A stretch of DNA of 64,000 nt. Source: Gordonia pseudamarae (GTDB taxonomy: Bacteria > Actinomycetota > Actinomycetes > Mycobacteriales > Mycobacteriaceae). The notes under the pieces are model-generated. The model was not told where the DNA came from. It searched no databases and worked only from the letters and a program-made list of their open reading frames with translations. A program made the translations under genes and the position numbers. Positions 1 through 7,794 of this stretch are shown one piece after another. Positions within the stretch are counted from its first letter, which is position 1, and each line of letters starts with the position of its first letter. Location of the stretch: positions 248,001-312,000 of the forward strand of contig NZ_CP045809.1 of NCBI RefSeq assembly GCF_025273675.1, in the 5' to 3' direction.

Positions 1-259
1 TGCTTCGCAACATAATCCGTGTCTTCCGCGATCCCAGGACGCTCGTCAACGGGTGCTGCTGGCGCATGGTGTAGATCGCGTCAATGACGCGGGCATCAGC
101 ACGCATGCGCGCCGATGCGACGCGGCCCCGATGTTCGTAGTAGGTGGATGGGGCGATGGCCATACCGTGCTCGGTGAGCACCCGACACATCGAATCGACT
201 CCCCAGATAAGACCATCGGCGCCCACCCGGTTTCCCTGATGAGCGCCGATGAACTCCAC
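1..259 (-). CDS. IS3 transposase OrfB, N-terminal part (partial)
   Basis: This is the first 86 or so residues of an IS3 OrfB (DDE integrase) in the frame that reads IVEFIGAHQGNRVG near its start. Residues EFIGAH, GLIWGVDSMCRVL and PSTYYEHRGR match the helical N-terminal region of mycobacterial-type OrfB proteins. The catalytic DDE core is beyond position 1. The apparent GTG start at 257-259 is two bases past the OrfA stop; in this family OrfB is usually made as an OrfAB fusion by -1 frameshifting, so a free start may not be used. The frame stays open to the edge. Confidence 0.7.
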   Translation of the reverse strand, partial: MEFIGAHQGNRVGADGLIWGVDSMCRVLTEHGMAIAPSTYYEHRGRVASARMRADARVIDAIYTMRQQHPLTSVLGSRKTRIMLRS

Positions 260-261
260 AA

Positions 262-588
262 TCAGCGATGTGCCCGGTCGATCTCGGCCGCGAAGAAAGC
301 CGATGCCGCCTTCAAAATGCCGTTGGCTCGCTTGAGTTCGGCGACCTCCTTCCGGAGCCGACGAACCTCCTCCGCCGTTTCGACTGAGGCGTCGCCCGAG
401 GACGCCGAGGCGGCGCCGGGGGCCTTACGCACCCACTGACGCACCGTTTCGGCCGCGCCCACACCAAGCAGGTCCGCGGTCTTCTTCATCGCCGCCCACT
501 CCGTCGAACCCTGACCCACCAACTCCGCCACCATCGACACCGCGTCGCGCTTCAACTCCGCCGAGTAATGCTTCGTACCTGCTGCCAT
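262..588 (-). CDS. IS3 transposase OrfA
   Basis: This 108-residue protein begins MAAGTKHYSAELKRDAV and is the small DNA-binding subunit of an IS3-family transposase. The N-terminal half is a helix-turn-helix (DLLGVGAAETVRQWVRKA); the C-terminal half is a charged helix with heptad leucines (EEVRRLRKEVAELKRANGIL) that mediates dimerisation in this family. An ATG nine bases further upstream (597) is also possible. It is intact and abuts OrfB. It belongs to a different IS3 subgroup from the broken copy at 4851-5132. Confidence 0.88.
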   Translation of the reverse strand: MAAGTKHYSAELKRDAVSMVAELVGQGSTEWAAMKKTADLLGVGAAETVRQWVRKAPGAASASSGDASVETAEEVRRLRKEVAELKRANGILKAASAFFAAEIDRAHR

Positions 589-636
589 GAGATCCATCTT
601 CCCTTGAGACGAACCCTCCGGAAATCCCGGGACGGA

Positions 637-1473
637 TCAGGCGGTGGCGGTGCGCTGGTTTTGGGTGCGGGCGTGGTGGTCGCGTAGCCGGTAGGAGTCG
701 CCGTCGAGTTTGAGCACGACTGAGCGGTGCAGCAGGCGGTCGAGCATGGCTGCGGCGACGGTGGTGTCGCCGAGTACCTCGCCCCATTCGGCGACGGACC
801 GGTTGGTGGTGATCACGACCGATGTTTTCAGATAGCGTTGTGCCACAACCTGAAACGGTGCTGATGCGGCTTCGGCCGGCAGCGGCAGGTAGCCGAGCTC
901 GTCAATCACCAGAAGAGTGGGTCCAGCGAAGAATCGCATGCAGGTGGACCAGCGGCCCTCGATGGCCGCTTTGTGACACCGTGCGGCCAGATCGGCCGCG
1001 GTGGTGACGTAGGTGCGATACCCGGCGTGTACCGCGGCATGCGCGAGCCCGACCGCGAGGTGGGTCTTGCCAGTGCCGGGCGGGCCGATGAGCAGCACAT
1101 TCGTGGCCGACTCGAGGTAGGCGCAGGTCCCGAGTTCCCGGATCAGTGCCCGATCGACTCCGGGTGCGGCGTCGTAGTCGAAGCCGTCCAGGGTGGCCGG
1201 GGTGGGTAGGCAGGCAAATCGCAGCCGCCCGGCCAGTCGGCGGGCTTCTGTAGCGTCGACCTCGATCGAGAGGAGATGTTCGAGTGTGTGGGCCATCGAC
1301 CACTCCTGTTCGCCGGCGGTTGCCAAGACCTGCGGCAGGGCTTCGGCCGCGGCGTCGAGTTTGAGGACGGCGAGATGTCCGCGTAGTTGCTGATAGACCG
1401 AGATCGCTGATTGTGACTGTGGCTGAACACTATTCGAAGAGTCCGGTCCGGTCTTGTTGGTGTGGGTGGTCAT
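637..1473 (-). CDS. istB: IS21 transposition helper ATPase IstB
   Basis: This 278-residue AAA+ ATPase of the DnaC/IstB type assembles on target DNA and recruits the IstA transposase. Walker A GPPGTGKT lies at residues 130-137, Walker B TLLVIDELG at about 186-194, and the sensor stretch VVITTNRSVAEW is further on. The N-terminus carries a polar extension before the usual start of homology at about residue 25. Its start overlaps the end of istA by four bases, which indicates translational coupling. The stop codon coincides with the end of the adjacent IS3 element, so the natural C-terminus may have been altered. Confidence 0.95.
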   Translation of the reverse strand: MTTHTNKTGPDSSNSVQPQSQSAISVYQQLRGHLAVLKLDAAAEALPQVLATAGEQEWSMAHTLEHLLSIEVDATEARRLAGRLRFACLPTPATLDGFDYDAAPGVDRALIRELGTCAYLESATNVLLIGPPGTGKTHLAVGLAHAAVHAGYRTYVTTAADLAARCHKAAIEGRWSTCMRFFAGPTLLVIDELGYLPLPAEAASAPFQVVAQRYLKTSVVITTNRSVAEWGEVLGDTTVAAAMLDRLLHRSVVLKLDGDSYRLRDHHARTQNQRTATA

Positions 1474-2813
1474 GGGAGGTGGGTCCTGTTCTGTGCGGCG
1501 CGTTCGTAGACGCTCATGTCGATCACCGACGCCTGCGTGGCAACATCAACGTTGGTGGTGGATGTGTTGCGGCGCAGCGCGTCTGCTGCGTCACGGGCGG
1601 CCTGACCGGGTGGGATGCGTTCTTTGCGGCGATGTGGCCGCCGGCTGCTGGAGGCGCCGGCCTTGGCCAGGGTGTCGAGTGCGACGAGGTGCCCGTGATC
1701 ACGCACCTGTGCTCCCGACCCCGCAGCAGCCAGTCGGTGACGGGCGATCACGATGCCCGAAACGGTGGCGATATCGATGTGCCCGTCGCCGAGGCGCTCA
1801 CTCACACTGACCTCACTCATCGCCACCTCCGGCGGCACCGAGTACTGGTTGCCTCGCCACGCCACCAGCGCCTGACCAGACACCGTGCGCACTTCGGTGA
1901 CCGTAGCCGGATACGGCGCAGCTGGCGGGGCGCTCGGCGGTTCGCGTTTGGCCACGGTGATCACACTCACCCGACCGTCAGAGGTGGGGCGCATCCGCAC
2001 ATCCGAGCGGGTGCGGCAGAACGTATCGCAGCTGGTTTGCGCTTGCTCGGCAGTGACCTCATCGGGCAGGGTTCGCCACCACCGTTGCGCGGCAGTGTGA
2101 TTGGACTTCTCCACCACTCCCTTGCGGTTACCGCGACGCGGCGGGCACACCTGCACTGATACCCCGTAGTGTTTGGCGACGCCGGCGAACTCGGCGGTCA
2201 ACGCACCGGTCGAGGGGTGGCACACCGTGGCCATCCGGTCAAAGCGCCACGACTTGGTGACCCCACCGAGTCGGCGGGTGATGCGGTCGATACCGGCGAT
2301 CACCTGTGGTCGGGTCATATCCGGGGCCAGATAGCCTCGCCATTTGCCGGAATGCGCCAACGACCCGACGAGTAGATATGCTGTTGAACCCCAACCCCAT
2401 TCGGCTGGCGGGTTCGGCAGCTCAACCCAATCCCATTGCGTCTCTTCACCTGGCTGGTGCTCGATGATCGCGTTTGCCCGTTCGGTGACCTGGGCACAGT
2501 CGGCACACCTCGGGCGCAGACCGCGCTGACGGATCTGGCGGGTCAGCGTCTGGTAGGACTGGGTGTAGCCGAGATTCTCGAGTTCGTCGCACAGCGTGCG
2601 CGACCACAGATGCGGATCCTCGCCAAGCCTGGCCGTCGCATAGGCCACGAACGGCTCGGTCTCCGGCTTCTTTCGTTCGCCCGGGGTGCGCTCACCGTTG
2701 AGATAGGCCCGGATCGTCTTGCGGTCGTGGCCGGTGTGACGGGCGATCGCCGAGATCGTCCACCCCCGTTTGTGCAGTACATGTACTTCCACATCGTTCT
2801 CCCATGTCAACAT
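1470..2813 (-). CDS. istA: IS21 transposase IstA
   Basis: This 447-residue transposase has an N-terminal helix-turn-helix (residues about 15-40, WTISAIARHTGHDRKTI) and an RNase-H-fold DDE core. Likely catalytic residues are D128 in QWDWVEL, D192 in RFDRMATV and E235 in KGVVEKSNH. A Cys pair (CADCAQV) follows the helix-turn-helix region. Length and motif spacing are normal for IS21. It is encoded immediately upstream of istB. Confidence 0.94.
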   Translation of the reverse strand: MLTWENDVEVHVLHKRGWTISAIARHTGHDRKTIRAYLNGERTPGERKKPETEPFVAYATARLGEDPHLWSRTLCDELENLGYTQSYQTLTRQIRQRGLRPRCADCAQVTERANAIIEHQPGEETQWDWVELPNPPAEWGWGSTAYLLVGSLAHSGKWRGYLAPDMTRPQVIAGIDRITRRLGGVTKSWRFDRMATVCHPSTGALTAEFAGVAKHYGVSVQVCPPRRGNRKGVVEKSNHTAAQRWWRTLPDEVTAEQAQTSCDTFCRTRSDVRMRPTSDGRVSVITVAKREPPSAPPAAPYPATVTEVRTVSGQALVAWRGNQYSVPPEVAMSEVSVSERLGDGHIDIATVSGIVIARHRLAAAGSGAQVRDHGHLVALDTLAKAGASSSRRPHRRKERIPPGQAARDAADALRRNTSTTNVDVATQASVIDMSVYERAAQNRTHLP

Positions 2814-2900
2814 GAAAGCGGGCCTCCCGAGGTAGCTGGTGAGTGGTCAGAGACCATCAGCATCACGGGAGGCCCGCCTACTCTGGCGGAGCCACACGGG

Positions 2901-2941
2901 TGGGGAATCTAGATGAGCATCACTGGGGAATTTCGATGAGC
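2901..2941. repeat. IS21 terminal direct repeats
   Basis: Two 18-bp units, TGGGGAATCTAGATGAGC (2901-2918) and TGGGGAATTTCGATGAGC (2924-2941), differ at two positions and sit 23 bp apart just inside the element end. IS21 elements carry such multiple terminal repeats as IstA binding sites. Confidence 0.75.
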
Positions 2942-2950
2942 GCCGTCACA

Positions 2951-3413
2951 GCAACGACACCCGGGTATGTTCGTCAACCATGGACGCGATCTTCACCTTC
3001 TTCCCATCGACGGTGGAATCGAACTGAAAGTCCTACGCCCACACCACCTTAGGTGCGTCCGCAGTGATGATCGGGACCGATGACTGGCCGGCACATTTGC
3101 GGCGCGGCGCGCGGCGGACTTGCAGTCCTTCCTCCTTCCACAGGCGGTGCACCTTCTTCTTGTTGATCTCGATGCCGTCGTCGAACCGCAGGTGTGCCCA
3201 CGCCCGCCGGAACCCGTGCCGCGGGTTTTTGCGGGCATAGGTGCGCAACTGCTCGCGCAGTGCGGCGTCGGGATCGGCCGGCGTATGTGCTTGCGGCAGC
3301 CGACGATAGACGGATCGGGACAGCCCAACTACCCTGCACGCCATGCGTTCTGAAACGCTCTTGACCTCTTTGAGCATGTCGATGGCGGCACGTTTGGCAG
3401 TCGGGCTCACCAT
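2951..3413 (-). pseudogene. IS3 transposase OrfB remnant
   Basis: The first 126 codons (start 3413, MVSPTAKRAAIDML) match the N-terminal half of IS3/IS407-type OrfB, including SERMACRVVGLSRSVYRR and the HGFRRAWAHLR helix. The frame meets a TAG at 3033-3035 where the family has a tyrosine (VWA-stop-DFQFDSTVDGKKV). Homology then continues to DEHTRVSLL and stops at the IS21 junction. So it carries a nonsense change and has lost the rest of the catalytic core. Confidence 0.88.
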
Positions 3414-3414
3414 T
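3406..3414. repeat. 9-bp target site duplication, left copy
   Basis: CTCACCATT directly flanks the IS256-family element; the identical copy is at 4850-4858. Lengths of 8-9 bp are normal for this family. Confidence 0.9.
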
Positions 3415-4849
3415 GGTCAAGTCCCGCGTAGTGGTGTAGCTGATTGTGGTCCTTCGTAGGTGGTCAGACAGGTAGTTGGATCAGCGGGTCGGTGTTCACC
3501 TCCGGCGTGTGGTCGGTGTCGGTGACGGTCAGCCGGCAGCGGCTGAGCACTTCGAGGCCGAGGTAGCGGCGGCCTTCGGCCCATTCGTCGGTCTGCTCGG
3601 CGAGCACTGCGCCAATGAGACGGACGATGGCATCGCGGTTCGGGAAGATGCCTACGACGTCGGTGCGGCGCCGGATCTCGCGGTTGAGTCGTTCTGTGGG
3701 GTTGTTGGACCAGATCTGGCGCCACACGTCATCAGGAAACGCGGCGAATGCCAGCAGGTCTTCACGGGCGTCACCGAGGTGTTCGGCCACTTCGGGTAGG
3801 CGGTCTTCGGTGTATTCGAGCAGCCGGTCGAACTGGGCATTGACCGCACCAGCAGTGGGTTGGTCATAGACGCTGTGCAGCATGGCCTTGACCGCTGGCC
3901 ACATCGACTTCGGACACACCGCCATCAGATTCGCCGCGTAATGGGTGCGGCAGCGTTGCCAGGCAGCTCCGGGCAGGTTCGCCGCGATCGCCTCGACCAA
4001 CCCGGCATGGGCATCAGAAGTCACCAGGCGAACTCCGCCCAGGCCGCGGGCGACCAGGTCAGCGAAGAAGGTGTTCCACGAGGCTGTGGTCTCACTGGTG
4101 GCGACCTGCATGCCAAGCACCTCACGATGACCGTCACCATTGACTCCGGTAGCCAGCAGCACGACGGCTTTGACGACCTGCTTGTTCTCGCGGACCTTGA
4201 TCGTCAACGCATCCGCGGTGACGAACGTGAACGGTCCCGCCTCGTCCAGTCGGCGATGACGGAACGCTGCAACCTGTTCGTCGAGGTCTTCGGCCATGCG
4301 CGAGACCTGCGACTTCGACAACGAATCGATGCCCAAAGTCTTGACCAGCTTGTCCATCCGGCGGGTCGAGACCCCGGCCAGGTAGCAGTCGGCCACGACG
4401 GTGATCAGCGCCGACTCGGCGCGCTTGCGGCGTTCGAGCAACCACTCGGGAAAATAGGTGCCAGAGCGCAGCTTCGGCACGGCGACGTCGATCGTGCCCA
4501 CACGGGTATCGAGAGGCCGGTGCCGGTATCCGTTCCGGTGATTGATGCGGTCTTCGGACCGGCGGCCCCACTCGGCGCCGCACACAGCGTCGGCATCGGC
4601 GGAGAGCAGTGCGTTGATCATCGTCTGCAGCAGCTCACGCATCAGATCGGGCGAGGCCTCAGCCAGGGCTTGGCCAAGCAAGCCAGCAGGGTCGACAATG
4701 TGGGGTGCGGTCATCGTGATGACTCCGTTCGAGGATTCTGTGGAAGGTTGACTCGAAGGATCACACGGTGACCGCTTCCCTGCCCGACAGCTACACGCTG
4801 CCGGCCACGGTCCTGGTCACCGAGTTACACCACTCTATGGGGCACTACT
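3415..4849 (-). mobile_element. IS256-family insertion sequence, complete
   Basis: This 1435-bp element lies between two copies of CTCACCATT. Its ends share an imperfect inverted repeat whose best-conserved core is AGTGGTGTA: plus strand at about 3430-3438, minus strand at about 4834-4826. It carries a single full-length transposase. The perfect target duplication and open transposase suggest a fairly recent insertion, into the orfA/orfB junction of the older IS3 copy. Confidence 0.92.
3464..4714 (-). CDS. IS256-family (mutator type) transposase
   Basis: This 416-residue DDE transposase is full length. Likely catalytic residues are D168 in TADALTIKVREN, D234 in VTSDAHAGLVEA and E341 in NNPTERLNREIRRR. 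The conserved WQRCRTHYAANL box of mutator-like transposases is at 252-263. It makes the element copy or cut through a circular intermediate in known relatives. No frameshift or internal stop is present. Confidence 0.96.
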   Translation of the reverse strand: MTAPHIVDPAGLLGQALAEASPDLMRELLQTMINALLSADADAVCGAEWGRRSEDRINHRNGYRHRPLDTRVGTIDVAVPKLRSGTYFPEWLLERRKRAESALITVVADCYLAGVSTRRMDKLVKTLGIDSLSKSQVSRMAEDLDEQVAAFRHRRLDEAGPFTFVTADALTIKVRENKQVVKAVVLLATGVNGDGHREVLGMQVATSETTASWNTFFADLVARGLGGVRLVTSDAHAGLVEAIAANLPGAAWQRCRTHYAANLMAVCPKSMWPAVKAMLHSVYDQPTAGAVNAQFDRLLEYTEDRLPEVAEHLGDAREDLLAFAAFPDDVWRQIWSNNPTERLNREIRRRTDVVGIFPNRDAIVRLIGAVLAEQTDEWAEGRRYLGLEVLSRCRLTVTDTDHTPEVNTDPLIQLPV

Positions 4850-4858
4850 CTCACCATT
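4850..4858. repeat. 9-bp target site duplication, right copy
   Basis: CTCACCATT, identical to 3406-3414. This copy still supplies the OrfA stop codon of the interrupted IS3 element. Confidence 0.9.
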
Positions 4859-5132
4859 TTCCCTTGGCGATCTCCCGGAGTGCGTCCTTCTCGAGTTCGG
4901 CGTCGGCAAGCAACCGCTTGAGTCGGCTGTTCTGCTCGCGAAGTTCTTTAAGTTCCTTCGCGGCATCACTGTCCGTACCGCCGGACTGGCGGCGCCAGTT
5001 GTACTAGGTGGCCGCCGACACCTCAAGATCGGCCGCGATCTCCTCACCGGTCTTACCCTCCGCCGCCAACTCATCGGCCCGGCGCAGCTTGCGCACAATG
5101 TCCTCCGCCGAGTGACGCTTCCGTCCTGCCAT
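4851..5132 (-). pseudogene. IS3 transposase OrfA with in-frame TAG
   Basis: Read on the minus strand from 5132 (MAGRKRHSAEDIVRKLRRAD) this is a 93-codon IS3 OrfA, ending LREIAKGKW before TGA. Codon 43 (5004-5006) is TAG within SAAT-stop-YNWRRQ, where relatives have a hydrophobic residue, usually leucine; TTG to TAG is one change. The leucine-zipper region (ELKELREQNSRLKRLLADAE) is otherwise intact. An alternative ATG lies at 5141. The frame is too broken to be reported as a simple open reading frame. Confidence 0.88.
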
Positions 5133-5218
5133 GTGCCTCATCGTCCCTTCTCTGCCCTCATCGGGGCAATCAGGACTCTAAAACAACCCGGACCGGCTCA
5201 AGGGGGACACGCCATTCG

Positions 5219-5413
5219 GGCTACATCGAGCGAGTAAAATCGGTGCAGATTGAGAAGATGCATGGAAAGGGGTTGGCTTTCGCATTGCGTGCGCAGAGCC
5301 TGAAGAACGGCGTCTACAACGATTTCAAGGGGTTTTGTGAACTCGTCGGTTTAGACAACCGACTTGCGGGTTCAGGCGCGCCTCGATCTCAGATCTTTGG
5401 TGCATCGAACTGA
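5219..5413 (+). pseudogene. 3' remnant of an unidentified gene cut by the IS3 insertion
   Basis: Just outside the IS3 end a plus-strand frame is open for 64 codons and stops at 5411-5413. It reads GYIERVKSVQIEKMHGKG, then a helical stretch with LKNGVYNDFKGFCELVGLDN. Composition and polarity look like a real protein C-terminus, but I do not recognise the family. It has no start before the IS boundary, and its last 25 bases overlap the convergent DUF262 gene. It could be part of the same defence region or an unrelated target gene. Confidence 0.5.
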
Positions 5414-7731
5414 GACAGGCGATCACGTGCCCTCTGGATGTCGTCCTCGGGGAGTAGCTCGGAGAAGCGCGGGCTGACCACCAGAGACTCGACGGTGAGG
5501 TCGAGGCGGCCCTTCTCCCATAGCACCGAGAAGCCGTCGGTGACCGTCGGTTTCTGCAGGATCTGATGCGCCGCGGCAACCCCACCCAATTCCGCTATCA
5601 TCGCACGGAGCTGGGTGGGGTTGTAGCGGACTTCTTTACGGCTGCGTTCACAGATGCCGATCATCGCCTCGGTGAACTCAAACTCAAGAGGATCGCCCTG
5701 ACCGGAGGCCCGGTCGACCGCCGCGACATCGCCAGGCTCACCGTCAGGATCGGGATCGGGAGCGCGGTGTCGTCCATCCCGCTCGACGTACAGCTCAACA
5801 GTGTGTTCGTCTTGTCCCCGGTTGAGATCCTTCTGCCCGAAATCGCGGAGAGAGTCGATGGAGGTGAAGACCTTGTACCCGAGCGCCGCGAGACGAGGCA
5901 GATCGGCATCCTCTGGATCGAGTTCGAGCACCAGTGGTTCACCGATACCGGGCTGCAGTCCATCGGGCCAGTACGCCTCGGCAACCGCCAGCGGGACGCC
6001 GGTGTCGGGGTCGTTGATCTCCGTGTCGGTGAGAGGCTTCGAGGCGCCGAGGTCGGTGAGTTCGGCAATGAGCGCGCGGATCTGACCGGTGCGGGGATCA
6101 TCGAGATCCTCGGTGTCGGAGATCTTGGCGGGCTGGTCACGTCGGGCGATCGGACCGGTATCGGGCAGGGTGCCGTTGAGCAACTCCTTCATGAACTCCT
6201 GAGCCGCGGTGGCCAACAACCGGCGGCGCGCTTTCAGGAATTCAGGGTAACGATCAACCGACCACAGTGTCGGGTCCGTCGGAATCCACTGGGATTCGAG
6301 GACTCCGGGATGATCATCGGCGATCTCCTGCAGGTAGTCGGCAGGTGCCCGCTTGCTGTAGGCGGCTGTGGTGTCGGGGGCAACGAAGCAGAAGTTCGCG
6401 ATCGCGTTCACCTCAGACCGATCGAACTTTCCCCGGAGAAGCGCCTTCGGAAAGATGTGGTGCAGTTCGAGGTGGGTTTCACTGTTGCTGGTGGAGTCTC
6501 GGAGAGTCGCGCCGCTTCGCAGGTCGCGGGTTTCCGCGGTCCGGGTCAGCAGGTACAGCATCGGGTAGAAGCGGGAACCCTGTGTCGACCCGGTGAAATC
6601 CTCGGCCTTGATGGTCAGCGATCCACCGCGCCAGAGACGGAGCTTCTTGATGAGGTTGTCAATGCCGCCCTGCCTGACGTTCTCATAGTCCTTGGCGACC
6701 ATCGACTCGACAGAACCACCGAACCGACCCCAGAGTGCGGCGTTGATGTACCAGTACAGAACCTTGTCCTGTTGGGCCTTGTCGGCGAACGTCCCGCCGT
6801 TCTTCGACAGCAGCAGGTTGATCACGGGTACGGCATACCGGCCCATGAGGACCTTGTCGTGGTCCAGGCCCAGCCGCGCGGCCGCGGTGTCGAGGAAGAG
6901 ATTGATGTTGTCAACGGACCCTTTGAGGCTGGCCCGGAATTCCGGGGCCTTCACCCCTTCCAGGTAGGAGAACTCGGACTTCTGGACTGCGAGCCCGGTG
7001 ATGTTCCGCAGTAGCCAGTCGAGGGTGAAGTTATACCCTTCCTTCGACCAGAGATTCAGGTGGTTCCGCATGGTCTGCCGGGCCTCCGGCCACTCCGCAC
7101 AGATCCTGGCCAACGCGAGGTCGCCACGCGACAGCTTTGTTCCGCCCGAGTTCACCTTGTTGAAGATGTCGACGACCTCGTCGACGCTGATGCTTGGGCG
7201 GGCGACCTTCTCGATGTTGAAATCTTTGTCGCGGATCTGCGTGAGCGCATTCAGGCGTTCAAGGTACATGGATGCCTTCTCGGGTTGGTCCTGGAACTTC
7301 GCGAAGAACGGTCCTAGACCGGAGTTGAAAAGTGCGCTGACATCGACCCAGGTCCGGTCCCCCTTCATCCGAGATGGCTGATAGAAGGCAAACTCCTCGG
7401 AGTCGACGTTGAAGTGGAGACCGAGAAAGGCCTCAGCGTTGCCCTCGAAGAACGGCGGCTGAGTACCGCGTAGCACGCCGTACAGTGAGGTGATGCGTTG
7501 TTGGCCGTCGAGGAGCAGGTTACGGATACCGCCGCCGGCGACACCGCCGCGTACAGACACCCTATCCGCCGCCGTCTCCCACATCAGCAGACTGCCGACA
7601 GGATATCCCCGATACAGGGATCGAAGCAGGCCGCGCACCTGGTCTCGGTTCCACACGTACCCACGCTGGAACTCGGGCAGCAGGACGGTCCCTGCGTCTA
7701 CCTCGTCGAGCAGCGTGGACAGCTTGGTCAT
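5389..7731 (-). CDS. DUF262/HNH (GmrSD-like) nuclease-type protein with long C-terminal extension
   Basis: This 780-residue protein has an N-terminal DUF262 (ParB/GmrS-like) domain with LPEFQRGYVW (18-27), the nucleotide-handling motif DGQQR (75-79) and FNKVNSGGTKLSRGDL (190-205). The HNH/DUF1524 domain has LELHHIFPK (421-429), a conserved ANFCFVAPDT stretch, and SKRAPADYL. GmrSD family proteins cut modified DNA. Residues about 500-780 are extra: an acidic linker, a segment rich in acidic residues ending in DSLRDF, and a C-terminal module (GGVAAAHQILQKPTVTDGF, then a WEKGRLDLTVE stretch) of a kind I recall from other predicted restriction proteins. The start at 7731 has GGAAAGG upstream; 7746 does not. 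It is last in a three-gene cluster and probably the effector. Confidence 0.88.
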   Translation of the reverse strand: MTKLSTLLDEVDAGTVLLPEFQRGYVWNRDQVRGLLRSLYRGYPVGSLLMWETAADRVSVRGGVAGGGIRNLLLDGQQRITSLYGVLRGTQPPFFEGNAEAFLGLHFNVDSEEFAFYQPSRMKGDRTWVDVSALFNSGLGPFFAKFQDQPEKASMYLERLNALTQIRDKDFNIEKVARPSISVDEVVDIFNKVNSGGTKLSRGDLALARICAEWPEARQTMRNHLNLWSKEGYNFTLDWLLRNITGLAVQKSEFSYLEGVKAPEFRASLKGSVDNINLFLDTAAARLGLDHDKVLMGRYAVPVINLLLSKNGGTFADKAQQDKVLYWYINAALWGRFGGSVESMVAKDYENVRQGGIDNLIKKLRLWRGGSLTIKAEDFTGSTQGSRFYPMLYLLTRTAETRDLRSGATLRDSTSNSETHLELHHIFPKALLRGKFDRSEVNAIANFCFVAPDTTAAYSKRAPADYLQEIADDHPGVLESQWIPTDPTLWSVDRYPEFLKARRRLLATAAQEFMKELLNGTLPDTGPIARRDQPAKISDTEDLDDPRTGQIRALIAELTDLGASKPLTDTEINDPDTGVPLAVAEAYWPDGLQPGIGEPLVLELDPEDADLPRLAALGYKVFTSIDSLRDFGQKDLNRGQDEHTVELYVERDGRHRAPDPDPDGEPGDVAAVDRASGQGDPLEFEFTEAMIGICERSRKEVRYNPTQLRAMIAELGGVAAAHQILQKPTVTDGFSVLWEKGRLDLTVESLVVSPRFSELLPEDDIQRARDRLSQFDAPKI

Positions 7732-7794
7732 AGTCAGCCTTTCCATAGAGGATGGTGAGGCCGGCCACAGTCGGCCCTACCTGACCAACCATAG

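Larger units (their letters stand above)
1..639 (-). mobile_element. IS3-family element, partial (runs off the left edge)
   Basis: Two consecutive minus-strand frames have the IS3 layout: OrfA with a helix-turn-helix and leucine-zipper-like tail, then OrfB with the IS3 OrfB N-terminus. The right end is inferred at 639, where the minus strand begins TGATCCGTCCCGGG and leads into OrfA. The inferred terminal TGA coincides with the stop codon of the neighbouring istB, so the insertion may have trimmed istB and removed the left end of the IS21 element. The other end lies outside the window, so boundary and target duplication are unconfirmed. Confidence 0.75.
640..2950 (-). mobile_element. IS21-family element, one end missing
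   Basis: An istA-istB pair is followed at the istA end by the multiple terminal repeats typical of IS21. The right end is placed at 2950, where minus-strand sequence beginning TGTGACGGCGC replaces the coding sequence of an older IS3 orfB. At the istB end no matching terminal repeat is visible before the IS3 end at 639, so that end was probably lost when the IS3 element inserted. With one end gone the element probably cannot move by itself, although both proteins look intact. Confidence 0.8.
2951..5209 (-). mobile_element. Second IS3-family element, split by IS256 and truncated by IS21
   Basis: The intact end is at about 5209, where the minus strand starts TGTCCCCCTTGAGCC and runs into OrfA. 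OrfA (5132-4851) and OrfB (3413-2951) are separated by the IS256 element at 3415-4849. Joining the sequence across one copy of the 9-bp duplication restores the usual overlap of the OrfA stop and the OrfB start. OrfB then runs into IS21 at 2950. Both frames also carry an in-frame TAG, so this is a dead element. Confidence 0.85.

Noticed and set aside
3033..5006. Amber codons read as evidence of stop-codon suppression
   Set aside because: Both lie in a truncated, interrupted IS copy, so decay explains them; no suppressor tRNA is in the window.
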